Positions 24,824-39,254 of a stretch of 64,000 nucleotides of DNA are shown in pieces. Under the pieces are notes generated by a model. The model searched no databases. It saw only the letters and a program-made list of their open reading frames with translations, and was not told the origin of the DNA. The first letter of the stretch is position 1. Each line of letters begins with the position of its first letter. Position numbers and translations under genes: made by a program. The stretch is from Argentina anserina (taxonomy: Eukaryota; Streptophyta; Magnoliopsida; Rosales; Rosaceae): positions 18,061,001-18,125,000 of the forward strand of contig NC_065874.1 of NCBI RefSeq assembly GCF_933775445.1. The letters are read 5' to 3'.

Positions 24824-25359
24824 TAGGGGTGGGCATAAAAAACGGAAATCTCGATCCTGTCCCGAAATTTAACAGGACGGGACGGGACGGAGGTTTAAAA
24901 ACGTTCGTCCCGTCCCGTTTCATAATAGTGGGATGAGACGTGGGACGAATAATTTCTATCCCGCTTCGTCCCGTCCCGTCCCACTTTTAATGAAAACTTA
25001 AAAATTCTTATATATTTGTATCAAAATGAAACTAATTTGTGTTCTTAATAACTCCAAAATTATATCAACTCATATAATAATGGTAAATTATAATATTTTG
25101 AACATAATATGCATTTTTTTTAAAATTTCATTATTGAATGTTATTTTGTTAATGAAAAAGTAAAAATATAGGTTTTTTATTTAACTTTATAGGAAGGTGA
25201 GATTTGTCCCGTCTCATCCCGATCTCGTCCCGTCCCAACCGGGATTAATCCCGAGTGGGATGCATTCTTAAAAACCCTCGTCCCGTCCCGATTCAAAAGA
25301 GTGGGACGGGACGTGGGATGACCCCCGTCCCGTCCCATCCTGTCCCGTTCCCACCCATA
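24824..25359. mobile_element. hAT MITE, GGGACGGGAC family, copy B (inverted relative to copy A)
   Basis: Begins TAGGGGTGGGCA and ends CCCACCCATA. The flanking 8-bp duplication ATACCGTT is perfect (24816-24823 and 25360-25367). It is the same 0.54-kb family as 2820-3361 and lies in opposite orientation. Confidence 0.92.
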
Positions 25360-25367
25360 ATACCGTT

Positions 25368-26656
25368 AGCCATTAATTTCATCTAATTTACGAGAACTGC
25401 CACGGAGAACAAATAATTAGACTTCGCGGAAGAGCAACTCGCGACTTCGATCCGGCAATCCTGCCTTGTCCGATCTTGACGTCCTTGACTCCAAGGACCT
25501 CGTAAGATTCCGATCTCACATTCTCCAACATTGTCGTCCTCGACTCCAAGACCTCGACGCTGAGGTCAGGACGAAGAAGAAGTTGACGATTCTGAAGACG
25601 ACGACACTGATTGAAGCTTTCTTCGATCTAGGCACGGTGGTGAGGGGAAATGTTGTGGCATCACTGATGTACGTCGATAGAGAGGAGAAGATATCGATGT
25701 TCTGCACGACCTCGCCGTTGAGTCACAAACATGTCAACCTTGACAACAACGCTAGGGTCGCGCTAGTCCTTCACCGATGGCTTAAAGCCTTAGGGCGGTG
25801 CGTATTCGTCGTGAGGTGGCGCTAGGAGGGGGCTGGCGTGGTGTGGCTGCTCAAGGGGTAGAAGGTTGGAGGCGGAAGTGGGAAGTCAACGAAGTCACCA
25901 AGCGAGCTTGTCCATGGCGATGTCGACTGCCTTGTCGGTTTGAAGATGCAAACATGGGTGCCCATAGTAATTCTCTAAGTGCCCAGAGCAGTTTTATGTT
26001 TTTTTTATTTGTAAGGTGTTTTCCCTTTCTTTTCTTCAATTTCAATTGGGTTTTATAAGAGGTATCATTACCGTTACACTACACATTACATTATCTATCA
26101 CACTATCTATCACACTACATGTCACAAAAAAATGTTAGTCTGACTGGTAGTGTGGCTCATAGCAATTTTGCTTGGAATTTACCAAACAATTATATATAAT
26201 GACAAAACTCGTAAAAATAATATTTACCAATTTTTTTATTCATAGCCCGATTATTGTCAATTTGTCACTAGTTTGTTATTGAGTTTAGAATTTTCAATTT
26301 TTTTGACAAGAAAATTAGTTGTCAAATTACTAGCAAAGTATTACAAGAGGTCCTAATTATATAAGATTATAAGTCATGACCAGCGAAACCCACCTTTAAA
26401 TTTTTTGTCGTGTGTGACAACTAAAAACTACAAGTTATAAAATTCATTTTCAAGACTTTATTATGTGCATGTTACCTGTGACTGGGTCTTGCCGAAGACG
26501 AAATCTACTGCTTCCTTGGACTTGGGAAATATCAAACTAGGCCCAAGATTATTTGGTTATTGTGTTTAGAGGTAAATATATGCAGTTTCGGTTCCTCTAG
26601 TTTCAGAAGTAAATGGTGCTAAATCTGGACCGTGTTTTCTTTTCCTATGTCAATCC
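25368..26656. other. Intergenic, unrecognised; contains a 12-bp-repeat patch
   Basis: A 119-codon frame at 25466-25825 is moderately GC-rich but has no motif I recognise; it may be transposon-derived. At 26068-26125 is a short patch of the TATCACACTA-type repeat that forms the large array at 45.5-46.1 kb. The rest is AT-rich. Confidence 0.45.
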
Positions 26657-27369
26657 TGGTTGTCACACCCCGGGACCATTTCCGGGACCGGAGTGCAGCA
26701 ATAATTACCGTAGCCCCGAATTAATAAAAAACCCAAGACGTTGAACCCGACATGTCGACTACTTATCAACTCGAAACTATAAGGCTATGAATAAAATATA
26801 AACAAACTAACGATAAGAAATGAGGAGCAAGTGAAATATAGATGCAAATAAATAGAAATGCGGAACGTAGCAATGTAAGACTCAAACATCAAACAAAGAA
26901 CGTGTCTAAGTATCAATGGGCCAACTCGGTCCTACAAGAAGGTAAAAGACAAGGTCGGAAGATGAGAATCACCAGAGTACGCCAAATGCGTCTACTGAAT
27001 CCAAATCAGATATCGGAAAGCTGAACACTGTAAAGTAAGATCCTCGGGACTGGACAACAACCAACAAGCCTCGAACGCTATCAAACTACTAGTCTCTAGA
27101 CCAACGCCACTAGATACCTGCAAAACAGGGGGTGAGCACTCACCCTCACTAACCTGTTTTAGGGAAAATAAGATAAGGATGCAATGCTCAAATGTAGGAA
27201 CATATAAATGAGCGCTCAAGTAAGAACTGAGAAAATTGAGTAAAGGAATAACCATAACGATGTTTGGTTATTGATAAGCAAGAAGATATTCATATGTGGA
27301 AAATGGAGCTAACACCACGGTCGGATAATATAATAAAGAAAACCACAGGAAATTGACATCCTTGGTGAT

Positions 27370-27900
27370 CGGGGCCTTGGTTCACCTTCCAATGAACTAT
27401 GCGTCTAGTACTACTTATTCATGAGTCACGATACCGGAAATCAGGACAACGGTACCGCTCACGATAAAGTATACGGTGCCAGATATCAGGACAAGAAAAT
27501 CACCGTAAGTATACATAGTCGGTACCAGATATCAGGACGACGGTATCACCGATAATATAGTATGGTGTCAGACATGAGGACAATGAGATCACAATACTAA
27601 ACAAGACACGGTGCCGAATATTAGGACGACATAATCACTGATAACAAAGCATGGTGCCGGATATCAGAACAATAGAATCACCATAGATAAAGTATAATTG
27701 GTGTCGGACATCAGGACAACGGAATCACCGATATATTATATAGATAAATATCGTATGTGGATTTATATAGTTTATAATCCCTACTGATAGGTGGAACGAT
27801 TCACCCGAGTGGGTGAACCGAGTACTAACTACTAGTTAATACTGAGTAATGATACCCGAAATCAGGACAACGTGTACCACTCACGAATAGATATTAAATT
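27370..27900. repeat. Degenerate tandem repeat inside LTR remnant
   Basis: About ten diverged units built around GGTGCCAGATATCAGGACAA and ATCACCGATA. Non-coding. Confidence 0.7.
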
Positions 27901-28962
27901 AAAAACTATATTATCTAGTCTTGAGTGGGGGCTCGAGATGTAGACTTGATTCACTGTTTATAAAGTATCTCGATAAATTTACTATCTAACTCGAGTGAAG
28001 TGCTTGAGACGTCGGCTAAAGAAACGCATAAATAACGATAAATATGATAATGAGAAAATAAATTAAATAAAGTTGAGCATTACACAATTAAAATGATCAC
28101 TAACCCGGAAAGGTAATGGCTCACCCTAGCGGGCGGCTCACCCCTTACTTGATATAGCAGTGTCAAAGTCCGTGCCCCACACAAATCTCGCTCCTCGTGC
28201 TCTACGTATAGTCGTGTCCCTCGAGTTCGTCTCATAGCTCAACGAATAACGGTAAAAGGGAATAAGGTTTACTGTGCTTTTAGTCGATTTAACAAATTAT
28301 CGACGGTTTGACCAGTCTGACCATCCGAGTCAAGGTCTCAGGATGATTGGTTGATTTTTCTAAAGGTGAGTGTCAATTTATTTTATATACATTCGTATCT
28401 TAGATTTAAGATGCGAATTACCAATAAAGATGGAAATGTTTAATTTATTATTTGGCATTTAAATTTCTCACGTTTAAAAGTTCCTCGATTTCCAATACGG
28501 GAGGAAACCGAGTTCAACGTTTAACCGAAAAGCTAAAAATACGTTTTAGCGAAAAAAACTAAAATCTCTTAATCTGATTCAAATTGGAAATCTTAAAGGT
28601 TGAAATGAGATTTAAGTAGAAAATAAATTAATTACTGTTCGGGTAAAATAATAACTTTTCAACTTATTAACTACTATGGGCAAGATCGTAATTACTGAAA
28701 GTCCATAGGGGTATTTTGGTAATTTGACTCCATGGTAAAACGGTAAAAAAGGTAAGTTTCAAACGGTTAAAACCTGGGTTTTTAACCCTTGCATCACCGA
28801 TCACGATTTCGGCCAAAACTTCAATTCCAATCAACCCAAAATCAACATGCAATTATACTAAACGAATTGAAATGACGTTACGAACATAACAACACCAAAA
28901 TCAAAGAAATCAGAGTTCGATTGATACCTCAACGAATCACCGGAAAGAGATATAGTCGCCTC

Positions 28963-29733
28963 CAATGGCGGATCTAGAATTGGATCATTGGGGATGCCTG
29001 AACTTAACTATAAAAAAATAGTGGAGAATATCGACGGTGCGAACAAATTTTAACTAATTGAAATCAAAATCAATCTACCCAGTTAGTGAATGTAATGTGG
29101 CTTACTCTTCTAATGCATATATACAAAAAAACATAAACTAAATAAATAAATATTCATGTAGTACATCGTAATCCATAATCATTTATAGAGTATTCTATTA
29201 GCGGTTCGAAAGATTAAGAAATGACTAATAGAAATTGAATTAAAGATCGCAGTTGATCAATAAAACTTAGGAAATATAAGAAATTAATATAATTTAGATT
29301 TGGACTTATAGACGGGACATTTCATTGAAACCATGAAACAATTTTTTTTTTCTGAACACTTTAGTTTGGACTCAAATTTGTCATTTTAGTCTAACAAACA
29401 CTTATAAACATTCAAAAATAATACTCATATATATAAGACAAAATGACATATATAGTCAAAATCTAACACAAATACACATTTGAATAAATAAGCAATGTAC
29501 TAGCTAGTAATTAACCTAGTTAGCATTATAGAATAAGAGATACTTGGTTGAGGACATGTTATTAAGGAAGAAGAGTAGAGTTTGGAAGGGAAACAATTGA
29601 GTAGCGTTGGTTATTTGGGGATGCTTGACTTAGGAGAATCCAAAAATCAAAAGATTTAAAACCTAATTTTTTTTCTTGTCTTGAGCTTGGGAATGCTTGA
29701 GTCACCCAAAAAAAAAGGCTAGATCCACCCCTG
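28963..29733. mobile_element. hAT element nested in the LTR remnant
   Basis: Termini CAATGGCGGATCTAG and the reverse complement CAGGGGTGGATCTAG; the flanking 8-bp duplication GTCGCCTC is perfect (28955-28962 and 29734-29741). 771 bp, AT-rich, non-coding. Confidence 0.9.
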
Positions 29734-30043
29734 GTCGCCTCCAAGTTGTTTTACCTCTGATTCGAGCTACTGATGCGTTATTTCCACTTCTAAGACATTT
29801 ATGCGGCTTCTGCAAGCTCCGAGACAAGCCTAGAACAAGAGGAGCTCAGCCTCGTCACTGGAGCTCGAGAAAACGGTGCGGATTAATCGACGGTTTCAAG
29901 GCTTGGGTTCGCCGGTGTTGAGCTGCATGGCGCTTTTGTGGATATGGTTAGGGAGAGGGGAGTGCGGCGGTCACGATGGTGGTGGTCTCACCGTCTGGGT
30001 CGGTCGAACGATGGCGCTAAGCGGCGGTGAAGCTACCAACGTG

Positions 30044-30204
<161 letters not shown>

Positions 30205-30325
30205 TTAAATTCGTAAACGCGTAGAAAATTAACCGAGCGTCGGAAAATTATTCTACGAATACCTCCGTGCTCATAACGACGTGTAGTTTGACACTAAAAT
30301 TTGACATTTCAAAGAAATATCGGTA

Positions 30326-31459
30326 TTATTGATAATAGAATATCAAATTCCAAAAAAAAAAACATTTTCGATAGAAAAGAAATAGAACGCGCTGCACGCG
30401 CTTGACGTAAAAACGCAGATCGGGTCCCCTGTCTAGCGGCGAGCCCAGTCACTGTTGTTAGACATGCCTTGTTGCCTCCTTGTAAGTGCATTGATGCAGT
30501 CTCCCCGATGGTTTAAGGAGATCGTGGGGGCAAGGAAGAGGAGGATTGCGTTGGGAGTCGAGGTTGGGTGTGTTTCTCATGAGGTTGGTTGGCGAAAGGA
30601 TGGTGTGATGAGCTGTTGGACTACTCTGGATCCGTGGCGTAACAAGGAGGGAGATGCTCCGGCAAGTTTGGACGTGCGGCGGCTTAGGTTTTCCTCCGAC
30701 GATGACAATGACAAGATCTAACCTGGTGACGGCGTGTGAGACTTCTCTATCCTTGAATAAAGTTTGGGCTTGGTCCTTGCTTTTGGGTCTTGCCTTATGG
30801 CTGTTTTTTATTGTTGTTTTTTTTTACTTTGGTTTTTAGTCAAGTTGCCGTCTAGGCTAATAATATATCTCTACATAAGTTTTGTGGAACGAGTCGAGTT
30901 TTGTGTCAGTGCGCACACTCTTCGTGCCTTGTCTGTTCTAGGTAGGCGGCGAGTTCCTTATTTTGTCAAATAGTCGTTGCCGCCTAGTGACAGTGTAAGA
31001 CTAAATGTCGTCGGATTTATTTTCCAGCGGCAACATAGTTTGAGAGCTGTTTATTAGACATTAGGATATGTAATTGTTGTTCGTTATTTGAGTTACGTAT
31101 CTAGTGATCTCTCCGTTATGCTACTGCTGTATGCAAGCAAATAGAGTCACCATTTGTATAATACTCTTTGCTAATTGGTACTTTGTTGAGTACTTGTTTA
31201 TATGAGTCTTTGTAATTAAGGATTTAAGCTTCATGCCCCATTGTATTCAACGGTTTCATTATTGAAGACTTGAGGACAGGTGCACTAGTCCTTCCATACA
31301 AAAAAAAGAAGTAAAAAAACATATCAATTATACCAAAAAAATAAAAGAAAATTTTCAGAAACTCACATAAGTTCTAAAAAAATCATTATTTTCCCTTATA
31401 TGCACGATGGGTTTTGCCGATGGTGGTCGATTCTGATAAGAAGAATTGAAGAAACAGAG
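30326..31459. other. Intergenic, possible decayed retroelement
   Basis: GC-richer DNA at 30390-30720 with short open frames (for example 30455-30721) suggests a decayed retroelement, but no motif is recognisable. The last 150 bases are the presumed promoter and leader of the AIFM2-like gene. Confidence 0.4.
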
Positions 31460-34382
31460 ATGGAGTTGGCTGGTGGAGAGAGAAAACGAGTCGTGGTGAT
31501 CGGGGGCGGCGTCGCCGGCTCGCTTCTTGCAAAGTCTCTGCAATTCAGCGCTGATTTCACCCTCATTGATAAGTAAGCATCCTGTCTCGTTCTCTCAAAC
31601 TCATGTTGGAAATTGGAATGGGCTACTCTTGTCTCTTATATCGTCCTTGTGATTCTTTGGGTTGTTACCGTTGTTTGATTATGGATTATGTTTGCTTTTT
31701 CTTAATTTAAGACAATACCCTGCTCTAGTTTGTGCTGATACGCAATCCCTGTTAGTCCTTGAAGCCCATCAGAGTTTGGCAAGTTCTGTCTTCCGGTGCT
31801 TGAGAGCTAGATTGAGGCTTTTTTTGAAAGCAAGTTGCTATGTGCTCAATTTATAATACTTCCGATACTTTTGTGTTTTGCCTTTGTGTCCTCTGGGATA
31901 TATTTAGACGAAGGAAGTTAAACAACTTCAGGTCAAGATAGATGCAACTCGTAACAACATCCCCCGAAAGTTTGTGATAAAGTTCTATTCTGTTTGTGAT
32001 TCACTGCAAAGAAATTTTGCTACTTTTAGACATGTATTTGATAGGGTGGGAGGGAGTAACTAAATTCGATTAAGACTTTACTTGTTTCATGTATAGTAGT
32101 TGATCAAGTACAAGACGTAGTTTGAACATTGTTCACTTGGAAGTGTAAGTATCATCTAATGCAATCGGTTAAACCCATTTGTTGAGAGTAGTCTGCCCTG
32201 GACTGATTTTGTTGAATACCTACGCTTATATGATATTCCATCAGTTTGGGGTATGGTCATTAACTTGAATAATTTGATGATATGTACTCTCTTTTGGTTA
32301 TAGAAATTTGCATGAAGCATGAATCTGCAATTAGGTAATTGTATGTACTGGGATCATATCTAGCTTTATTTGGTTGATCTGCTCTCTTCACCATAATTAA
32401 AGTATAATTAATTTTACTGAAACAGATCCCTGTTGGTATTACTTTAGATTTGTAGAACTATCATGATCTCTTGTTCTAAGTTGAAACGGGATTTGAACTC
32501 AGGAAGGAATATTTTGAGATTCCATGGGCAAGCTTGAGAACCATGGTGGAGCCATCATTTGGGGAGAGATCTTTGATTAACCATAGAGATTACCTCACCA
32601 ATGGCCAAATTATTACATCCGGAGCAATTAATATAACTGACACTGAGGTATTGACTGGAGAAGGCCGTCTAGTCCCTTATGACTACCTTGTCATTGCAAC
32701 TGGTCATGCAGATTCTGTTCCGAAGAGTAAGAATGGGAGACTTCAGGAATTCCAGGAAGGTAAGACTGGACAGAAATCCTAACTTCCTTTCTTTTCTCTT
32801 TTCATTTTTATGAACTGCGAAAAAGGCAGGTGGAAGATCCTTCCAAGGAGTTGTCAATATCTCAGATGTAGCATTCAATTTGGATTTTAAACAAAGCTTT
32901 GAACCATAAATATATACAATTAGTATTAGAATTTAAAATTTTCCCAACAATCACGATATCAGACTTGTCTACAACTCAGAATAATCAAGTTGCATGCATA
33001 TCATCTTACTGTTCTTTTCATAAAAATTATCATCATACTGTTTGTGAATGTTATTGAGTCAACTTCCATCTTTACACTGGCAGATAATCTGAAGATAAGA
33101 TCAGCTAATTCCATTTTGATTGTTGGAGGAGGACCTACTGGTGTAGAACTTGCTGGAGAAATTGCTACCGACTTCCCAGATAAGAAAATCACTCTAGTTC
33201 ATACTGGATCAAGGTTGCTGGAATTCATTGGACCAAAAGCTGGAAACAAGACTCTTAATTGGTTTCATTCGAGGAATGTTGAAGTGATATTGGAGCAATC
33301 AGTCAGTTTAGACAGGATCTCTGAGTCACCTGGAAGAAAAACATATCAGACTTCGGAAGGACAAATGTTCGAAGCAGATTGTCATTTTATATGCATAGGG
33401 AAACGTCTGGGTTCAGCATGGCTAAAAGAAACAGTTCTAAAGAGTAGCTTGGATCTTCATGGTAGATTGATGGTTGATCAGAATTTGAGAGTCAAAGGGA
33501 GACAAAACATCTTTGCAATCGGAGACATTACTGATATTCCAGTAAGTCAAAATTACAACCTAGTTATTCTCTGTAGTTGCTCTGATTGTTTTAATCCATA
33601 GTTCTATGTTTAAAACACTCTGTTAGTAGAAAACTACTCTATATAACTCGGTTCAACAGAAAAACTTTTGTAGAAATTGCTATGCATCACAATCTAAATG
33701 TGACCTCTGTAAATTAGGATGATGCAACTTGCTTCATGCTATTTATAAGTAATTTAACTAACTGAGTTCTGAAAAGTGTTGAGGCTTGTGTTCTTTTAGT
33801 TAGTGAGATGCATAACTCTTAGTGGCATTATTGGAATTTATATGAATTCATGAGTTCATGCTGTTCGCTCTGTGCATTAGTAAAATTTTACTGTAAACAT
33901 CATCGACAGCTGCCTTCAGATATTTCAGATTATAAAGCCTTCTGGTAGTTCATGATTCTATGTTCAGTATAAAATAAGAACAGTAAATGTCATTCGACTA
34001 AAAGGAGGGAAGATTCAATGCCATCTCTACTATGCTTAATGATGCCTTTTGATTAGTGAGGCACTACTTGCTCTTTGAAAGCAAGTATTATGGATTTTTC
34101 ATGTGAAATCTCAAACTGCAGGAAATCAAGCAAGGTTATTTGGCACAAAAACAGGCTTTGGTGGCTGCCAAGAACTTGAAGCTCTTACTTGCAGGTGGAA
34201 GAGAAAGTAAACTGGCAACTTATGAAGCTCATTCAGGGGTGGCACTTGTTTCACTTGGAAGGAAACATGGGGTTGCGCAGTTCCCATATACTACTTGTAT
34301 TGGGCGCATTCCTGGACTGATCAAATCTAAAGATCTTTTTGTGGGGAAGACCAGGAAGCAGCTGGGGCTAGAAGAAGCCTAG
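31460..34382 (+). CDS. AIFM2-like FAD/NAD(P)-dependent oxidoreductase
   Basis: Four exons, 31460-31572, 32503-32759, 33084-33541 and 34122-34382, with GT-AG borders; 1089 nt, 362 residues, normal for the family. It is a pyridine nucleotide-disulphide-type flavoprotein like animal AIFM2/FSP1 and Arabidopsis At3g44190. Residues 11-25 (VVVIGGGVAGSLLAK) are the FAD-binding Rossmann motif. A second GxGxxG-type motif (ILIVGGGPTGVELAGEIA) binds NAD(P)H, and NIFAIGDITDIPEIKQGYLAQ is the conserved C-terminal FAD motif. The conserved tail SKDLFVGKTRKQLGL is present. No transmembrane helix or organelle presequence is obvious. Plant members are poorly characterised; a quinone or NAD(P)H oxidoreductase role is inferred from the family. 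Confidence 0.94.
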
Positions 34383-36381
34383 AAGTAGCTACTTTACAAA
34401 TATAATTTGGATTGTAAGTGATATATGAGCAGCGTACACAATGAGGGGTGTATATAGAATCAAATCGATATTTTTTTTTATTTGTTTTGCATCTGGCTCA
34501 GTCAGTTTGTTATTTGTGACAAAGTCGTTTGTTACTGTGTTTAAGGAAAAATTTAGAATTATGACAGTGTTGTAAACTTGTAATCATGTGATTTCTAGGG
34601 TAGGAAGAAGAGCAGTGGAAAAAGAGCCGTGGAAAACTGAGAGGATTCTAGGGTTTCGAAGCAATCACAATCTGACCGAGCTTTAGTAATTTTTCATGTC
34701 TTCTTGAAAGAAAGTGAGCCCTAAGGGTGCTTCGTGAAACAACAGTACAATTGGTGGCCGTAATTGGACTCAGAAGGAGCCGTAAATATTGTTTGCGAGT
34801 GCAGATGAGAGCAAATCTTTTGGGGTCGAGAGAAAGCTCAGATGTCGACTTTGGTTAAAAGAATTTAATCTTTTTTATAGCCATCTTCTCAGCAACCAAA
34901 CATTATTAGTTTACATCTTCTCTTAGTTGCTATCAGCAACCAAACATTATTAGTTTACATTATTGATACTTAAACATGTATTTGAATTTCGTTAAGTTAT
35001 GTGTTTCTATATTCTTATGAGATTGTGGAAATGAGATGTTCCATATAAATTTCTATATTTATTCTGTTAGTTTAACAAGTGCTAGGGTAAAAATAAAAAA
35101 TGAGATTGATCTAGGTTTTATCAGAATTGTGGTCAACTGGTTGGCGGTAGTTCTTTAGTTTAGATAAGAGACACAAATTAAGGAGTAGGGAGGGAAAATT
35201 GGCGTCAAAATTGGAATTGTTGGGTGTCTTTCTCAAGGTAAAGGGCGAGAAAAACATTGCTCTTCTCAGATGGGGTTAATTTTGTCTTTTAACCCTATTT
35301 GTGGGCCTCACGTACTTGCCACGTCACCAAGATGACGGAGAAGTTAAAAAAAACTGACGGAAGTACTTCAATGATAGCAATACTAGAGTCTGGGTATCAC
35401 ATTGGTACGATTAAGAGTTGAGGTATCACATTGGTAGGTACACCAGAATTGAGGGACTGTTGGTGAAAAAAACTCTATCAAATTTGCTCAAATTTGATGG
35501 AAAGTTGGAAACGATTTGATGATGGGCCTTAAAATATAATGAGGGTATATAATTTTGAATTTACCCCTTAACTTGTGAGTTAAACATTCTTACTCAAAGC
35601 CAGCTGTTTTAACTAAACCATCTGTTTTAAGCAGTAAGTAGGGAATTCGAACTCTAAGACAATCACTAGTCGTATAAATCGATTTACGAACGGTCACCTA
35701 GGGATTAGGGTTCTAGCGCATTAAACATGATACCAATACCAAGTTACCAAATCATAATTCTCTTTAATCAAAGGATCTTAATAATAACTGGAGCAATATT
35801 GCTTCGTCTGCCACAAATTCATAGGTTCAACCCCCAATTATTGATCTAGCATTCCCCCATCCCTCAATTTAAAATAAACTGAAGAAAGCAACACATGAAT
35901 GGGGATGCGTCCAGCTCGCAAACAATAAGATTTCACTCTCTCTGATGATAGGGATGAAATCAGTGGTGAAACCTCTTTTTGATTTTCCCTTGGTGTAAGT
36001 TAACCAATATATATAAACTTGTTCTAGCTAGCTTTCTCTAATACCTACAAACTGATATCATATTGCTGTACATAGGTTCCTAAAACAATATAAGAATTTT
36101 AATCCAAACATGAACAAAGTTCCCTAAAACCAAAAATAGATGATAACTAGGATTAAATTCACCTTTGAATCCCAACACTAAATGGACAGACCAATCCTGT
36201 TCAGATCATGACCTCTTCTCTCTATTATTTCTGTTTTTTTTTCTCTTTCACTAGACCTTCCTATTCCATAAAAGTTGCCTTCCATTAGAGTACACCGCTT
36301 TCCTAACCTGATGGGGCAAATTTTATCTTCTTCAACTCCAAGGGGCCTGAATTTGATGGACATACAAAATGAAAAGCTTAC
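34383..36381. other. Intergenic between AIFM2-like gene and TFIIIC-90-like pseudogene
   Basis: AT-rich, no gene. A short direct duplication CAGCAACCAAACATTATTAG occurs at about 34891 and 34927. The segment 35300-35480 (twice GGTATCACATTGGTA) looks like a worn transposon remnant. Confidence 0.5.
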
Positions 36382-38550
36382 TTAAGTGGGTGATGCAGAA
36401 AGTAGAAAATCCGGTTGAAGTCTCTGCAGCAGAACCCCGCAGAAGGGAGTCAAGGGACACTGCGAACCAGGGATTGCAAAGAGAGTCTCTGGTGCCAGTT
36501 TGAGAGCTCTTCTGTGACAGCACATGCAAAACCATATGGGAGTGGTAGGACAAACCACCATCGAAACGGCACACCTCGTTAGTTTGTGTCCTTTATTGCA
36601 GAAGGCAACTTCTGGAGATTCAAACGGAACCGATGATAAACAATGGCTACACTTTTTTCCTGCTATGGAATTACTGGATTGGAGCCTGTTGTTTTAAAGA
36701 AGGTAAAAGGATCAGTTAAATAAAACAATTGTAGTGAAAATACAACCCTTTATAAAGAAGGCAACCAAGAAAAATCAGTTATTTAGAGCAGCCCAGCCCA
36801 GCCAAATATAGTAAAAACCGAAAAGAAATGAATGCAACCACAGGCTCCATGTTCAAACTACTGTATTGGAATTACTCACAGTTAACATTCAACAGTACTA
36901 TTTTAAATATGTCACAGTAATAGTGCATACAAATCAGGACAACTGTTCAAATAAGCAGGTTTTGACTCTACTGAAAACTGCAACCACATTCACATGGTCC
37001 GTCTTTACAAAAGCACCTGAGGTTTCCTGTAAGGGACTCCATTGACACTACTCTTCCAAGACTTAATTTAACAACATTAAAGTCACCATAAAAAAAAATG
37101 TGGATCTAACAATCAGTTTATATGTAGGGACTATTGAACTTTGTATGGTCCTGCTCTGGATTGACTTCACTATGCCAGGACACAGAGAATCAAGTATACT
37201 TCCTCCCGGGTCTCACGTAAGAATATAATGATACAGGTTTTATTATTTAAATCATTCATTTTTTAATGCCAGGACACAACAAAGCATGAACTATAATCAT
37301 TAAGGTAAAATAAAACAGGTAAACAGACGTAATATAGAAAATCGAGTACCTCGGTTCATGCTTCCTAACTTCTACTGCAAGAATCCTCAGTTGATCCTGC
37401 ACACAATCTTGGTTAAGCTCAATCCACTGCTCCATTTTGCCAGACCAACAGGAAGCCAATGTCTAGATTCAGAATTTGCAGCTGAAGCAAACACTTGACG
37501 ATTAAGAGAAGAAAATGTAAAACCCACATGCCTCTCACGGAGTTCTCTTTCACTGTTCAAAAGCAGATTGATCCACAGAATCAGTTTATCCTCTTTAGCA
37601 CCATCCACTCTTTCAACATTCAGGAATTTGTTATTTATCTCATCAGCCTTCATTTCTGATAGTATCACGCGTCTACAAAGAATATTGAGGTGTAGTTGGC
37701 GAGAGGTAAGTTTTTGAAAAATTTCGGGAGGCATGCAACAGAAGATTTTCAGCAGAAGAGTTTCAATCACATCCCACAGAGGTGACAGAGAGCCACTTAA
37801 TCAGTACGTGGTCTACATACTCTGGTTTAGATGGCCTAAATGCCAATAATGCTGTAGCAATATCCCAAACAACAAGAGGCTTATCCTGAGTCTCATACTG
37901 CTTTAAAGACCATATAATATTGGATTCCCAATCAACCAATTCTTTCTCAGAAGAGCCAGGAATTGCTTTAGTATCATGATCCAGGAAACTGTTTGCTGAA
38001 ACGCGAATTTTCTGCCCCCCAATCCAGAAAAAGATGACACAAGTCACATGACATTCAACACAAGATCAAAAGATGACATGATATTACTTTCTTATGTATT
38101 CTGTTCAAGCAGTTTTATTATTACTTGATACAGTTCAAGCAGGATTTCCATTTATGCCGTTGGGTCATAGTTAATTATTTTCCACATGCAAAGTAAGAAA
38201 AGTCACCCAACATTGTCTCTTTTATGGAAACTACATCTATAATTCTATAATTTGAGTCTTAGACCCCCACTACCAATAATACGTAGCTGCATTACTTTTT
38301 CTTGCCAATCCCCTTTAATCCATCTTTAGGATTACCTACAAATGTTTAACCACTCTCAAAGATTTATGCATCAAGCATCATCTGAAAACTCTAGTTATTA
38401 ACTATCTTACCTTGCCTCGTACATTGGATTTAATTGATCAACATCAGTTTTACGAACCTGCAATATTCACATACAGATATTCAGTTACTTAATATGCAAG
38501 AATTGTGTCTTTATCAAGTATCAGACACTCAGAGCACCTACGAGGTGTTG

Positions 38551-38551
<1 letters not shown>

Positions 38552-38587
<36 letters not shown>
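38552..38587. repeat. (CA)n microsatellite
   Basis: Run of about 17 CA units inside an intron of the TFIIIC-90-like pseudogene. Confidence 0.97.
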
Positions 38588-38589
<2 letters not shown>

Positions 38590-39254
38590 TAACATATAGA
38601 CGATTACATTTATGAGGCAAGTAATGAGTATGATACATATTAGAAACAAAATCAGTATGGGAAAGAATTGATCCAAGCAATTACGATATTTCCAGGGGAC
38701 ACTGCCACACCAAAGCAAGAAACAAATCCATCTGCAAGTTTCAACATATTTATAGAATTTTGTTACTTTAGAATGGGAGCATTATGGTGGAAAACTAGTA
38801 GTAAATAGGGGAGATGTATAGGGAAAGAACGGTGGAGCTTCTCAGACCAGGAGCATTTGAGGGAATAGGTACTTCACACAGGGAACTTCCACTAAGAATC
38901 CAACCACGTACAAAATTATCGTAGTATTATTTTAAGAGAATACCATTACCAATTGAATGATGCAGATAAAAGTATCATACCCTGAAATTTCAAGCAATTT
39001 CATACCTGGCTGCAGGTGTACAAAATTCTTCCATCAAAAGCCCAAGCTAAACTTGTAACCTGGACATTGGTAGACGTATAAATAGCCAGTTGCATGTATG
39101 CAATATAAGATTCTAGCCTATGAAAAGTGACTTACAATCTGGGAGTGCCCATCCCATGGAATGATTTTATGAAATTTTCGGCCAGAGATGTTGCAGATCC
39201 ACACTTCATATAAGCCCGAACCTTTGCCAACTGCCAGGTGCATTGTCTGTGGAC

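Noticed and set aside
25466..25825. 119-codon ORF as a possible novel gene
   Set aside because: No motif, no splice context, and neighbouring repeat DNA; insufficient evidence for a gene call.
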